Position numbers and translations under genes: made by a program. From Candidatus Uhrbacteria bacterium (GTDB taxonomy: Bacteria; Patescibacteriota; Patescibacteriia; 2-12-FULL-60-25), in assembly GCA_903828685.1 (NCBI GenBank), contig CAIKNB010000040.1, forward strand, positions 1 to 9,312: DNA of 9,312 nucleotides, in the 5' to 3' direction. The number at the start of each line of letters is the position of its first letter. Positions within the stretch are counted from its first letter, which is position 1. Positions 1 through 5,528 of the stretch are shown one piece after another. The notes beneath the pieces are model-generated. The model was given only the letters and a program-made list of their open reading frames with translations, had not been told where the DNA came from and did no database searches.

Positions 1-1
1 C

Positions 2-46
2 AGCCAGGCCATTCGCGCCATCGCAGTACAGGCTAAAGGTTTTTGA
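2..46 (+). CDS. C-terminal tail of an unidentified upstream gene (partial)
   Basis: Frame 2 is open from the window edge to a TGA at 44-46 and encodes S-Q-A-I-R-A-I-A-V-Q-A-K-G-F, which looks like the end of an amphipathic helix. Frame 1 stops earlier, at 34-36. Frame 3 stays open to 83 and would run through the promoter and start of the next gene. The frame-2 reading fits best because its stop lies just ahead of the promoter at 53-61. Fourteen residues are too few to name a family. Confidence 0.35.
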   Translation, partial: SQAIRAIAVQAKGF

Positions 47-52
47 GGCGCG

Positions 53-61
53 TGGTATAAT
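53..61 (+). promoter_or_regulatory. Extended -10 promoter for the membrane protein/mre cluster
   Basis: A perfect extended -10 element is present: TG at 53-54, one base, then TATAAT at 56-61. No good -35 hexamer sits 16-18 bp upstream (about 33-38 reads roughly GCTAAA); an extended -10 can work without one. Transcription would begin near 67-69, directly at the ATG at 70, so the mRNA would be leaderless or nearly so. This is the only strong promoter seen ahead of the mre genes and may drive the whole cluster. Confidence 0.7.
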
Positions 62-69
62 GTACGCGC

Positions 70-456
70 ATGAGTTTTCGTAGCTATATAATTTTGATGT
101 TAGTCGGGACCCTGATGGCTTGGCTGGGTTGGGGGACCGTACTTTTCAATACGGATCCGCGCGATGCCGGTGCTGCGGGATTCACTATGTTCTATCTGAC
201 GCTCTTCATGGGTTTGGTCGGATTGATTACTTTAATCGAACTGCTGTTCCGGGTGGCGCTCATGCGGCGCTCCGTGGTGTTGCGTGAAGTCAAAGTATCT
301 TTCCGCCACGCCGTCTTGCTCTCGGGAGTCGGGATTCTGTCGCTGATCTTTTCCTCCCAAGGCTGGTTATCTTGGTGGGTACTTGTGGTGTTCATTGTGA
401 CGGCCTGCGTATTGGAATATGTTTCATTGCTGGTCCAGCATGCCCGCCGCGGTTAA
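70..456 (+). CDS. Four-helix membrane protein of unknown function upstream of mreB
   Basis: This encodes 128 residues with four predicted membrane segments, at about 6-25, 38-62, 79-96 and 99-123. An N-D-P motif (residues about 28-30) follows the first helix. There is no signal peptide cleavage site, no catalytic motif and no soluble domain. From memory the pattern (L-F-N-x-D-P, then G-F-x-x-F-Y and a basic stretch after helix 2) resembles a hypothetical membrane protein family frequent in Patescibacteria genomes; that is recall, not a search result. The ATG at 70 is chosen because it follows a strong -10 box at 56-61 at leaderless spacing; no Shine-Dalgarno precedes it. The stop (TAA, 454-456) is 56 nt before mreB, so co-transcription with mreBCD-PBP2 is likely. 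A role linked to envelope growth is possible from position only. Gene reality is well supported; function is unknown. Confidence 0.8.
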   Translation: MSFRSYIILMLVGTLMAWLGWGTVLFNTDPRDAGAAGFTMFYLTLFMGLVGLITLIELLFRVALMRRSVVLREVKVSFRHAVLLSGVGILSLIFSSQGWLSWWVLVVFIVTACVLEYVSLLVQHARRG

Positions 457-470
457 GCGGCTCTGACCTC

Positions 471-500
471 TTGCGGAAAACCGTACAGCCAGCGTAAGAT
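471..500 (+). promoter_or_regulatory. Possible secondary promoter for mreB (weak)
   Basis: TTGCGG (471-476) and TAAGAT (495-500) are separated by 18 bp, each matching the sigma70 consensus at four of six positions. Transcription would start near 507, giving a leader of only about 6 nt and leaving the GAGG site out of the transcript. A match of this quality can arise by chance. Confidence 0.25.
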
Positions 501-522
501 GAGGCCAATATTATGTGGCCTT
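501..522 (+). promoter_or_regulatory. mreB Shine-Dalgarno inside a hairpin with the AUG in the loop
   Basis: GAGG at 501-504 lies 8 nt before the mreB ATG (513-515) and is the clearest Shine-Dalgarno site in the window. It is part of an inverted repeat: AGGCCA (502-507) and TGGCCT (516-521) are perfect reverse complements, with an extra G-U pair possible between 501 and 522. The 8-nt loop (508-515) holds the ATG. If the hairpin forms, the ribosome binding site is paired and the start codon is displayed in the loop, which could tune MreB translation. The repeat is seen directly; function is inferred. Confidence 0.45.
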
Positions 523-1559
523 CTTTTTTTGGACGCTTGTCTCATGACCTGGGGATTGACTTAGGCACGGCCAATACGCTGGTCTACGCCAAGAACCGGG
601 GCATCATCATCCAGGAGCCCTCGGTCGTAGCCGTCAATATGCGCAACGGCCAAGTCATCGCCGTAGGCAATGATGCCAAAGCCATGGTCGGCAAGACGCC
701 GCCGCACATCCTAGTGACGCGTCCGCTGCAACGCGGCATCATCGCCGACTTTGAGGTCAGCGAAAAAATGCTGAAATATTTTATTGATAAGATACATCAC
801 GATACTCCCAAGTTCATGCCGCGCCCGCGCGTGGTCATCGGCGTGCCACTCGACATCACCGAAGTGGAACGCAAGGCCGTGGGCGATGCAGTCATTTCGG
901 CTGGCGCGCGCAAGGTTCACATCGTGGAAGAACCGGTGGCCGCAGCCGTGGGCATCGGACTTCCGATTTCTGAACCCGTGGGCAACATGATCGTGGATTT
1001 CGGAGGCGGCACTACTGAAATCGCCGTCATCTCTTTGAACGGCGTAGTTACGGCTAAATCCGTCCCTATCGCCGGCGACGAACTCAACAAGAACATCATC
1101 CAATATGCTCGTGACGTGTTCAACTTGCTGTTGGGAGAGCGCGTAGCCGAGGACGTGAAGATTGCGGCTGGTTCCGCAGTGCCTTTGTCGGAAAAAATCG
1201 AAGTGCCGCTGCGCGGACGGGATCTGCTTTCGGGTTTGCCGCACGAGATCATGGTGAATGACGGCCAGATCCGCGAAGCTTTGTCGCGCTCCATCCGCTC
1301 CATCATCGATCACATCAAATCCATCTTAGAAGTCACACCGCCGGAGCTGGTTGCCGATATCTATCGCCGCGGTATCGTGATTTCGGGCGGCGGATCGCTT
1401 TTGCGCGGCATAGATCGCGCCATCACCGAGGGCACGGGTCTGCCGGTGCGTGTAGCTGAAGAACCTCTGACTGCCGTGGCACGCGGTTGCGGATTACTAT
1501 TAGAGAATCCCGGATTGCTGGAAGATGTGACGCTGCCCTCGACCGACAAGATGGCCTGA
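513..1559 (+). CDS. mreB: Rod shape-determining protein MreB (bacterial actin homologue)
   Basis: MreB polymerises on the inner face of the membrane with ATP and directs lateral wall synthesis by the rod complex. The 348-residue length is typical of the family. The actin-fold signatures are intact: phosphate-1 loop D16-L-G-T-A-N-T22, the V-G-V-P-type segment near residue 110 followed by the E-R-K-A region, phosphate-2 loop D162-F-G-G-G-T-T-E169, and the adenosine loop S291-G-G-G-S295. The first dozen residues (W2, F5, F6, L9 with R8) form a likely amphipathic membrane-binding helix, as known for MreB of other bacteria. The start is the ATG at 513, 8 nt after a GAGG site. mreC follows after 10 nt, so the genes are almost certainly one transcript. 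The divergent Mbl and MreBH paralogues are the only realistic alternatives; the mreBCD context favours MreB. Confidence 0.98.
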   Translation: MWPSFFGRLSHDLGIDLGTANTLVYAKNRGIIIQEPSVVAVNMRNGQVIAVGNDAKAMVGKTPPHILVTRPLQRGIIADFEVSEKMLKYFIDKIHHDTPKFMPRPRVVIGVPLDITEVERKAVGDAVISAGARKVHIVEEPVAAAVGIGLPISEPVGNMIVDFGGGTTEIAVISLNGVVTAKSVPIAGDELNKNIIQYARDVFNLLLGERVAEDVKIAAGSAVPLSEKIEVPLRGRDLLSGLPHEIMVNDGQIREALSRSIRSIIDHIKSILEVTPPELVADIYRRGIVISGGGSLLRGIDRAITEGTGLPVRVAEEPLTAVARGCGLLLENPGLLEDVTLPSTDKMA

Positions 1560-1569
1560 AGAATTTAGT

Positions 1570-2382
1570 ATGCGCCGCCTGCCTTTGTTCGCCAGCGGAG
1601 TGGGCATAGCTCTCTTAGCGGCCGTGCTGCTTGGAGTAGGCGCCCTGCGTCCGTTGGCTGATGCGGCGCGTTGGGCCCTGCTGCCTGTGGCTGGGGTTTT
1701 TTCCGTTGTCGGCAACGGCCTTGGGCTGCACATGGGATCGACAAACCCCGGCGAGCTCAAGCGCGAGGTGGGCGATCTGCAGGAGAGACTGGCTGCGGTC
1801 AGCGTGGACTACGTCAAGCTGCGTAGTTTGGAGGAGGAGAACCAGTTACTGCGTGAGACTGCGAAGTTCCTTTCCACGGCCAGCTACGATTCCGTGGGCG
1901 CCAGGGTCATCGCGCGCAATACGGAGGGATTAAGCGCGACGATTCTCATCGACCGCGGCACGAATGACGGACTGGAGCAGGGGATGGCTGTGGTGGTGGG
2001 CTCCGGCGTCTTCATCGGAAAGATCACTTCGCTGGGGCGCAGCGTATCCACGGTCACCTTGGTGAGCGACGAGAATAGCCGCGTAGCCGCATCGCCCGTA
2101 GGCGCGCGTCGGCTCTTCGGACTGGTGCAGGGAGCAGGAAACGGCGTTTCGCATCTTACGCTCGTGCCGCAGTCTGAAGACCTAAAACACAACGACATTG
2201 TGGTAACAGCCGGTACCGAAGAGAAGGTGCCGCCTGATTTGCCCATCGCATTAGTTGACGAAGTCCAGGGCAAAGCTACGGATCCTTTCAAGACGGCTAC
2301 GCTCCAGCCTTTGGCGCAAACCGACCAGCTTAGCCTAGTGGAAGTATTGCGGGCAGCGGCTTTGCGTCCGGCCAGCCATTAA
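1570..2382 (+). CDS. mreC: Rod shape-determining protein MreC
   Basis: MreC is a bitopic membrane protein whose extracytoplasmic part binds PBP2 and links it to MreB. The 270 residues show the family layout: a short basic N-terminus, a membrane helix at about 5-26, a second hydrophobic stretch to about 53, a coiled coil at about 60-101 (heptads around L63, L70, L74, L84, L87, L93), and a beta-rich domain from about 105 to 255 with repeated G-x-V-V-x-G and V-x-L-V-S-D-E-N-S-type segments. The V-S-D-E-N-S-R-V-A sequence matches the conserved core of the MreC beta domain. The ATG at 1570 begins 10 nt after mreB with no clear Shine-Dalgarno, suggesting translational coupling. The C-terminus ends shortly after the last beta segment, without the long low-complexity tail found in some proteobacterial homologues. 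Confidence 0.96.
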   Translation: MRRLPLFASGVGIALLAAVLLGVGALRPLADAARWALLPVAGVFSVVGNGLGLHMGSTNPGELKREVGDLQERLAAVSVDYVKLRSLEEENQLLRETAKFLSTASYDSVGARVIARNTEGLSATILIDRGTNDGLEQGMAVVVGSGVFIGKITSLGRSVSTVTLVSDENSRVAASPVGARRLFGLVQGAGNGVSHLTLVPQSEDLKHNDIVVTAGTEEKVPPDLPIALVDEVQGKATDPFKTATLQPLAQTDQLSLVEVLRAAALRPASH

Positions 2383-2386
2383 TCCT

Positions 2387-2917
2387 ATGTCCTGGTACAA
2401 ATACTGTTTGGTGGCCCTGCTTGGTCTCTTGGCCGGCCTGTATCAAGCCACGACGCTGACTTTTTTCAGCGGTTGGTGGTCTGGCTTGCAGATCGTACTG
2501 CCGCTGACGGTTTTTTTTATCGTGTTAGAGCGCCGCGGTTGGGCGTTGGCATTCGCGGCAGGCGCGGGTTTGTCCCTGGACTTATTTCCGCTCACCGTAA
2601 GCACATTGGCGTTTTGGAGATATCTGGCCATCGTTGCTCTGCTGATAGTGCTGGGGCAGACGATCCTGACCAATCGTTCGCTGTACGCAGGCATGGTCCT
2701 GTTCGCCCTGGGTCAGGTTTTGGATTGGCTCTGGTTGTGGGTCGTAGGCTGGGTCTACGCCACCTGGCACGTGGCCTACGGCGTGGCGCCGCAGTGGCGT
2801 CAGATGTTGTATAGCGGCGCAGCTGGCTTTTTGCTCACCGTTTTCCTGTGTTTTCTCGGCTTTACTTTCATGCGGCGTTATTCGGCACCGCAGCGCCAAG
2901 TCACGCTATATGGCTGA
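2387..2917 (+). CDS. mreD: Rod shape-determining protein MreD
   Basis: MreD is a small polytopic membrane protein of the rod complex. The 176 residues contain about six hydrophobic segments, near 5-22, 31-47, 51-66, 75-93, 97-126 (long, probably one or two passes) and 141-162, with a short basic C-terminal tail. It has no soluble domain. MreD proteins are poorly conserved, so the call depends on length, topology, the L-D-L-F-P-L segment after helix 3 (a position often holding an acidic residue in the family), and above all placement between mreC and the PBP2 gene. It starts 4 nt after the mreC stop and overlaps the next gene by 8 nt, so translational coupling on both sides is likely. No Shine-Dalgarno is seen. 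Confidence 0.92.
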   Translation: MSWYKYCLVALLGLLAGLYQATTLTFFSGWWSGLQIVLPLTVFFIVLERRGWALAFAAGAGLSLDLFPLTVSTLAFWRYLAIVALLIVLGQTILTNRSLYAGMVLFALGQVLDWLWLWVVGWVYATWHVAYGVAPQWRQMLYSGAAGFLLTVFLCFLGFTFMRRYSAPQRQVTLYG

Positions 2918-4856
2918 TCTCCCGGGAAACAATCCGCTGTTTCCGCTGCAGGAACGCGGCATGGGCTTGCACGTCGGCCAAGGCGACAACGACACCATCG
3001 CACACGAGGTGATGTTCGAGCAGGATTTTACCCACATCCAGGACCAAGCCATGTTCATCGGTCCGGCACTGCCGCGGTCGCGTTTCGTTTGGGCTATGGT
3101 TGCGGTCGCGTTGCTGGTGGCCGCATTGCTGGGGCGCGCCTGTTGGATGCAACTCGTATCGGCCGGTGCGTACCGTCTGCGTGCGGATCAAAATCGTTTG
3201 CGCGTGGAATATCTTCCGGCGCAACGCGGCGTCATCCGAGACAGGCAGGGTAAGGTGCTGGCCGAAAACGTCCCGTCATTTGATCTGCGCGTCATTCCTT
3301 GGCTGCTGCCGCGAGATGCGGAAACGCGCGATGAGTATCTGGCCAAAGTCGGGCGCGAGGTCAATATGCCGCTCAGTCAGATGCAGGCTATCATCGCTTC
3401 CTCCACCAATCCGGCTGAAAGCCTGACACTGCTCCGCGATATCCCGTACAACCGGGCCGTGGCCGCGACCGTCCTGACCGGCAATGATCCGGCGTTGCAC
3501 ATCGCCATGGGCAATAAGCGGCGTTATCTGTTTTCGCAAGATTTGACCAGCCTGTCGCACATCCTGGGGTATGTGGGGAACGTCTCGCCGCAGGAATTGC
3601 AGAGCCACCCGGGATATCGCCAGACCGACAATATCGGCAAAGCCGGCGTCGAGTACACTTATGAATCAATCCTGCGCGGAACGCCGGGCCAACGCAGCTA
3701 CGAGGTGGATGCGCAGAATAAGGTCACGTCATTAGTCGGCAATACGCCTCCGCAGGATGGCCAAGATCTGACGCTTACTTTGGATTTGGATATACAGCGC
3801 GTGACCGAGAACGCTTTGCGGCAGGGTTTGGCCAATGCTCACGTGTTGCACGGCGCTGCCGTGGTCATGGATCCGCGCGACGGTTCCATTCTGGCTATAG
3901 CGTCCTTGCCGTCTTATGACGACAACTTATTTTCGGGTACGGTTTCTTCCACTTACTATGCCAAACTGCTCGCGGATCCGGATAAGCCGCTTTTGCCGCG
4001 CGCCTGGGCTGGCGTCTATCCGTCAGGTTCCACGGTCAAGCCCGTGGTAGCCACCGCAGCTTTGGCCGAAAAAGTCATCACGCCAGACACTACGGTAAAT
4101 TCCACAGGCGGCATCAAAGTCGGACAAACCTTCTTTCCTGACTGGAAGGCCGGCGGCCACGGCATCACCAACGTGCGCAAGGCTTTGGCTTGGTCCATCA
4201 ATACTTTTTTTTATATCGTGGGCGGCGGTTACGAGTCGTTTGTGGGTTTGGGCGTGGATCGTCTGACTAATTGGATGCGACGTTTCGGCTTGGGTTCGGA
4301 TACGGGCATCGATTTGCCGGGAGAGAGTTCGGGTTTTGTGCCGTCCAAGGAATGGAAGGAGCGGACCAAGGGCGACAGATGGTACGTGGGCGACACCTAC
4401 AATCTATCCATCGGCCAGGGCGATTTACTGGTCACGCCTTTGCAGGTGGCGAATTTTACTGCGGTTGTGGCTAACGGCGGACATCAGTTTGTGCCTCACG
4501 TAGGCTTGAACCCTGATTTGGCGGGTACGACTTCGAGCGCACCTCTGGCTGATCCGGGTATCATCCAGACTGTGCGCCTCGGCATGCGCGACACTGTGGT
4601 TTACGGTTCGGGACACGCCTTGTCCGTCTTGCCGTTTACCGTGGCTGGAAAAACCGGTACGGCGCAGTGGCGCAATGATCGGCCAAACCATGCTTGGTTC
4701 ACGTGTTTTGCGCCGTTCGATAATCCGCAGGTCGCGGTGACCGTGCTTTTGGAAGAAGGCGTCGAAGGTTCGCGCACGGCCATACCTGTAGCTGACCAGA
4801 TCCTGCGCGCTTGGTACGCCAAATACGGTACGCCACCGGCTCCAACCAAGAAATGA
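2910..4856 (+). CDS. mrdA: Penicillin-binding protein 2 (elongation transpeptidase)
   Basis: This class B PBP crosslinks peptidoglycan during lateral growth, outside the membrane, normally with RodA. Its 648 residues begin with an unusually long cytoplasmic tail (1-58), then one membrane helix (about 59-79), a dimerisation/pedestal domain starting with R106-G-V-I-R-D-R112, and a transpeptidase domain. All three active-site motifs are present: S374-T-V-K377 (catalytic serine 374), S429-I-N431 within S-I-N-T-F-F-Y, and K581-T-G583 within K-T-G-T-A-Q. Known PBP2 proteins often carry S-x-D at the second motif; here it is the general S-x-N form. The T-F-F-Y context and the mre position favour PBP2 over the divisome enzyme FtsI. 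The ATG at 2910 overlaps the mreD stop by 8 nt and has no Shine-Dalgarno. A later in-frame ATG at residue 18 is less likely, because coupling to mreD explains the first. RodA is not nearby. Confidence 0.95.
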   Translation: MADLPGNNPLFPLQERGMGLHVGQGDNDTIAHEVMFEQDFTHIQDQAMFIGPALPRSRFVWAMVAVALLVAALLGRACWMQLVSAGAYRLRADQNRLRVEYLPAQRGVIRDRQGKVLAENVPSFDLRVIPWLLPRDAETRDEYLAKVGREVNMPLSQMQAIIASSTNPAESLTLLRDIPYNRAVAATVLTGNDPALHIAMGNKRRYLFSQDLTSLSHILGYVGNVSPQELQSHPGYRQTDNIGKAGVEYTYESILRGTPGQRSYEVDAQNKVTSLVGNTPPQDGQDLTLTLDLDIQRVTENALRQGLANAHVLHGAAVVMDPRDGSILAIASLPSYDDNLFSGTVSSTYYAKLLADPDKPLLPRAWAGVYPSGSTVKPVVATAALAEKVITPDTTVNSTGGIKVGQTFFPDWKAGGHGITNVRKALAWSINTFFYIVGGGYESFVGLGVDRLTNWMRRFGLGSDTGIDLPGESSGFVPSKEWKERTKGDRWYVGDTYNLSIGQGDLLVTPLQVANFTAVVANGGHQFVPHVGLNPDLAGTTSSAPLADPGIIQTVRLGMRDTVVYGSGHALSVLPFTVAGKTGTAQWRNDRPNHAWFTCFAPFDNPQVAVTVLLEEGVEGSRTAIPVADQILRAWYAKYGTPPAPTKK

Positions 4857-4864
4857 AGCGTTGC

Positions 4865-4893
4865 TTGACAGCATAGAAGCGTTTTTCTATGCT
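4865..4893 (+). promoter_or_regulatory. Sigma70-type promoter for greA
   Basis: A consensus -35 TTGACA (4865-4870) is followed after exactly 17 bp by TATGCT (4888-4893; TA-T---T matches the -10 consensus at four of six positions). Transcription would begin near 4900, leaving a leader of about 44 nt before the ATG at 4944. This is the best -35/-10 pair in the window and marks greA as a separate transcription unit from the mre cluster. Confidence 0.75.
4870..4893 (+). repeat. Perfect inverted repeat overlapping the greA promoter
   Basis: AGCATAGAA (4870-4878) and TTCTATGCT (4885-4893) are perfect 9-bp reverse complements separated by 6 bp (GCGTTT). The repeat covers the last base of the -35, the whole spacer and the whole -10. 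It could be an operator. As RNA it could also be a weak terminator for the upstream cluster, but the following TTTGAAT is a poor U-tract. A direct repeat GAAGCGTT also occurs at 4855-4862 and 4876-4883, 21 bp apart (about two helical turns). Confidence 0.6.
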
Positions 4894-4906
4894 TTGAATA
4901 CAAGAA

Positions 4907-4930
4907 ACGCGCTGAAATATGTAGGCGCGT
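4907..4930 (+). promoter_or_regulatory. Hairpin in the greA leader
   Basis: ACGCGC (4907-4912) and GCGCGT (4925-4930) are perfect reverse complements, with a 12-nt loop (4913-4924). AAA before and TTT after could extend the stem across one bulged G. The loop ends with ATG-TAG (4919-4924), a start codon followed at once by a stop. The hairpin would begin within about 10 nt of the predicted transcript start. There is no proper U-tract, so a terminator is unlikely; a stability or attenuation element is possible. Confidence 0.35.
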
Positions 4931-4943
4931 GTTTGATGGTTAT

Positions 4944-5408
4944 ATGGCAGACAAGCTGACTTACCTCACGCCTCAAGGCTTAGAAAAACTCAAGTCAGAG
5001 TTGGAGTATCTCAAAACCGTGAGGCGCCGCGAGCTGGCGCAGCGCATCGAAACAGCCAAAAACATGGGCGACCTGTCCGAGAACGTCGAATATCACGACG
5101 CCAAAGACGCGTTGTCTTTTGTGGAAGGTCGCATCCGCGAAATCGAAGACATGTTCAAGAACATTTCGGTCATCGAGAGCTCCGCAGGCGGGGATAAGGT
5201 CAATATCGGAACAAGCGTGGAAGTCGAGATCAACGGCAAGCGCAAGACGTATAAGATTGTCGGGTCCAATGAGGCTAACCCCATGGAAGGCCTCATCTCA
5301 AACGAATCGCCACTAGGTTCTGCTTTTTTGGGCCGCCGGCTCGGCGAGAACGTGGATGTGGAGACGCCGGGCGGAACCACGGTATACAAGATAGTCGCAT
5401 TGTCTTAA
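4944..5408 (+). CDS. greA: Transcription elongation factor GreA
   Basis: GreA enters the secondary channel of backtracked RNA polymerase and stimulates cleavage of the extruded RNA. From the ATG at 4944 the protein has 154 residues, close to the usual 155-160. It has the N-terminal antiparallel coiled coil (about 10-75), whose tip carries the conserved acidic pair D43 and E46 in G-D-L-S-E-N, followed by E-Y-H, and a C-terminal FKBP-like domain with the I-S-N-E-S-P-L-G motif. All key residues are intact. A GTG at 4929 would add five residues (M-F-D-G-Y), but it lies inside the arm of a leader hairpin, and the family usually starts close to the Y-L-T-x-x-G-L segment, so 4944 is preferred. No clear Shine-Dalgarno precedes either start. 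The gene has its own promoter (4865-4893) and terminator (5431-5462), so it is probably monocistronic. Confidence 0.95.
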   Translation: MADKLTYLTPQGLEKLKSELEYLKTVRRRELAQRIETAKNMGDLSENVEYHDAKDALSFVEGRIREIEDMFKNISVIESSAGGDKVNIGTSVEVEINGKRKTYKIVGSNEANPMEGLISNESPLGSAFLGRRLGENVDVETPGGTTVYKIVALS

Positions 5409-5430
5409 AAAGCGGGTCAGCAGGACTGTG

Positions 5431-5462
5431 ACGCCGGGTAAAATCCGGCGTTTAATTTTTTT
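5431..5462 (+). terminator. Intrinsic terminator after greA
   Basis: ACGCCGG (5431-5437) pairs perfectly with CCGGCGT (5445-5451) around a 7-nt loop, GTAAAAT. A T-rich tract, TTAA followed by seven T, runs from 5452 to 5462. It lies 22 nt after the greA stop codon and separates greA from lysS. Confidence 0.85.
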
Positions 5463-5493
5463 CCGCCGGCCCTCGACACCAGGGATTGATTAT

Positions 5494-5520
5494 GCTGCGA
5501 AGAACCGCTAGACTTGCAGC
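5494..5520 (+). promoter_or_regulatory. Hairpin just upstream of lysS
   Basis: GCTGC (5494-5498) plus AAG (5500-5502) can pair with CTT (5513-5515) plus GCAGC (5516-5520), with one bulged G at 5499 and a 10-nt loop. It ends 8 nt before the ATG at 5529. There is no T-box consensus and no U-tract. It could influence lysS initiation, but short imperfect hairpins like this are common by chance. Confidence 0.25.
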
Positions 5521-5528
5521 GTAATACT

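Noticed and set aside
446..461. GCCGC/GCGGC hairpin with the stop codon of the first gene in its loop, as a terminator
   Set aside because: The stem is only 5 bp and no T-tract follows, so it should not end transcription before mreB.
711..1313. 200-codon open frame on the - strand opposite mreB
   Set aside because: It lies entirely inside an intact mreB with all actin-family motifs. Its translation is rich in H, R and D with no recognisable motif, as expected for an antisense shadow of a GC-rich gene.
4929..4943. GTG start for greA
   Set aside because: It lies within the right arm of the leader hairpin and adds residues not usual for GreA. The ATG at 4944 gives the expected N-terminus.
5486..5514. 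lysS promoter TTGATT-17-TAGACT
   Set aside because: Each hexamer matches only about four of six positions and the site is not distinguishable from chance, so it is not listed as a feature.
5514..5528. TTG start for lysS
   Set aside because: It is a rare start codon without a ribosome binding site. It sits in a possible hairpin arm and adds only five residues.
5409..5528. T-box or other riboswitch upstream of lysS
   Set aside because: No T-box consensus, specifier-loop layout or lysine-riboswitch-like length is present; the stretch is only 120 nt and is mostly taken up by the greA terminator.
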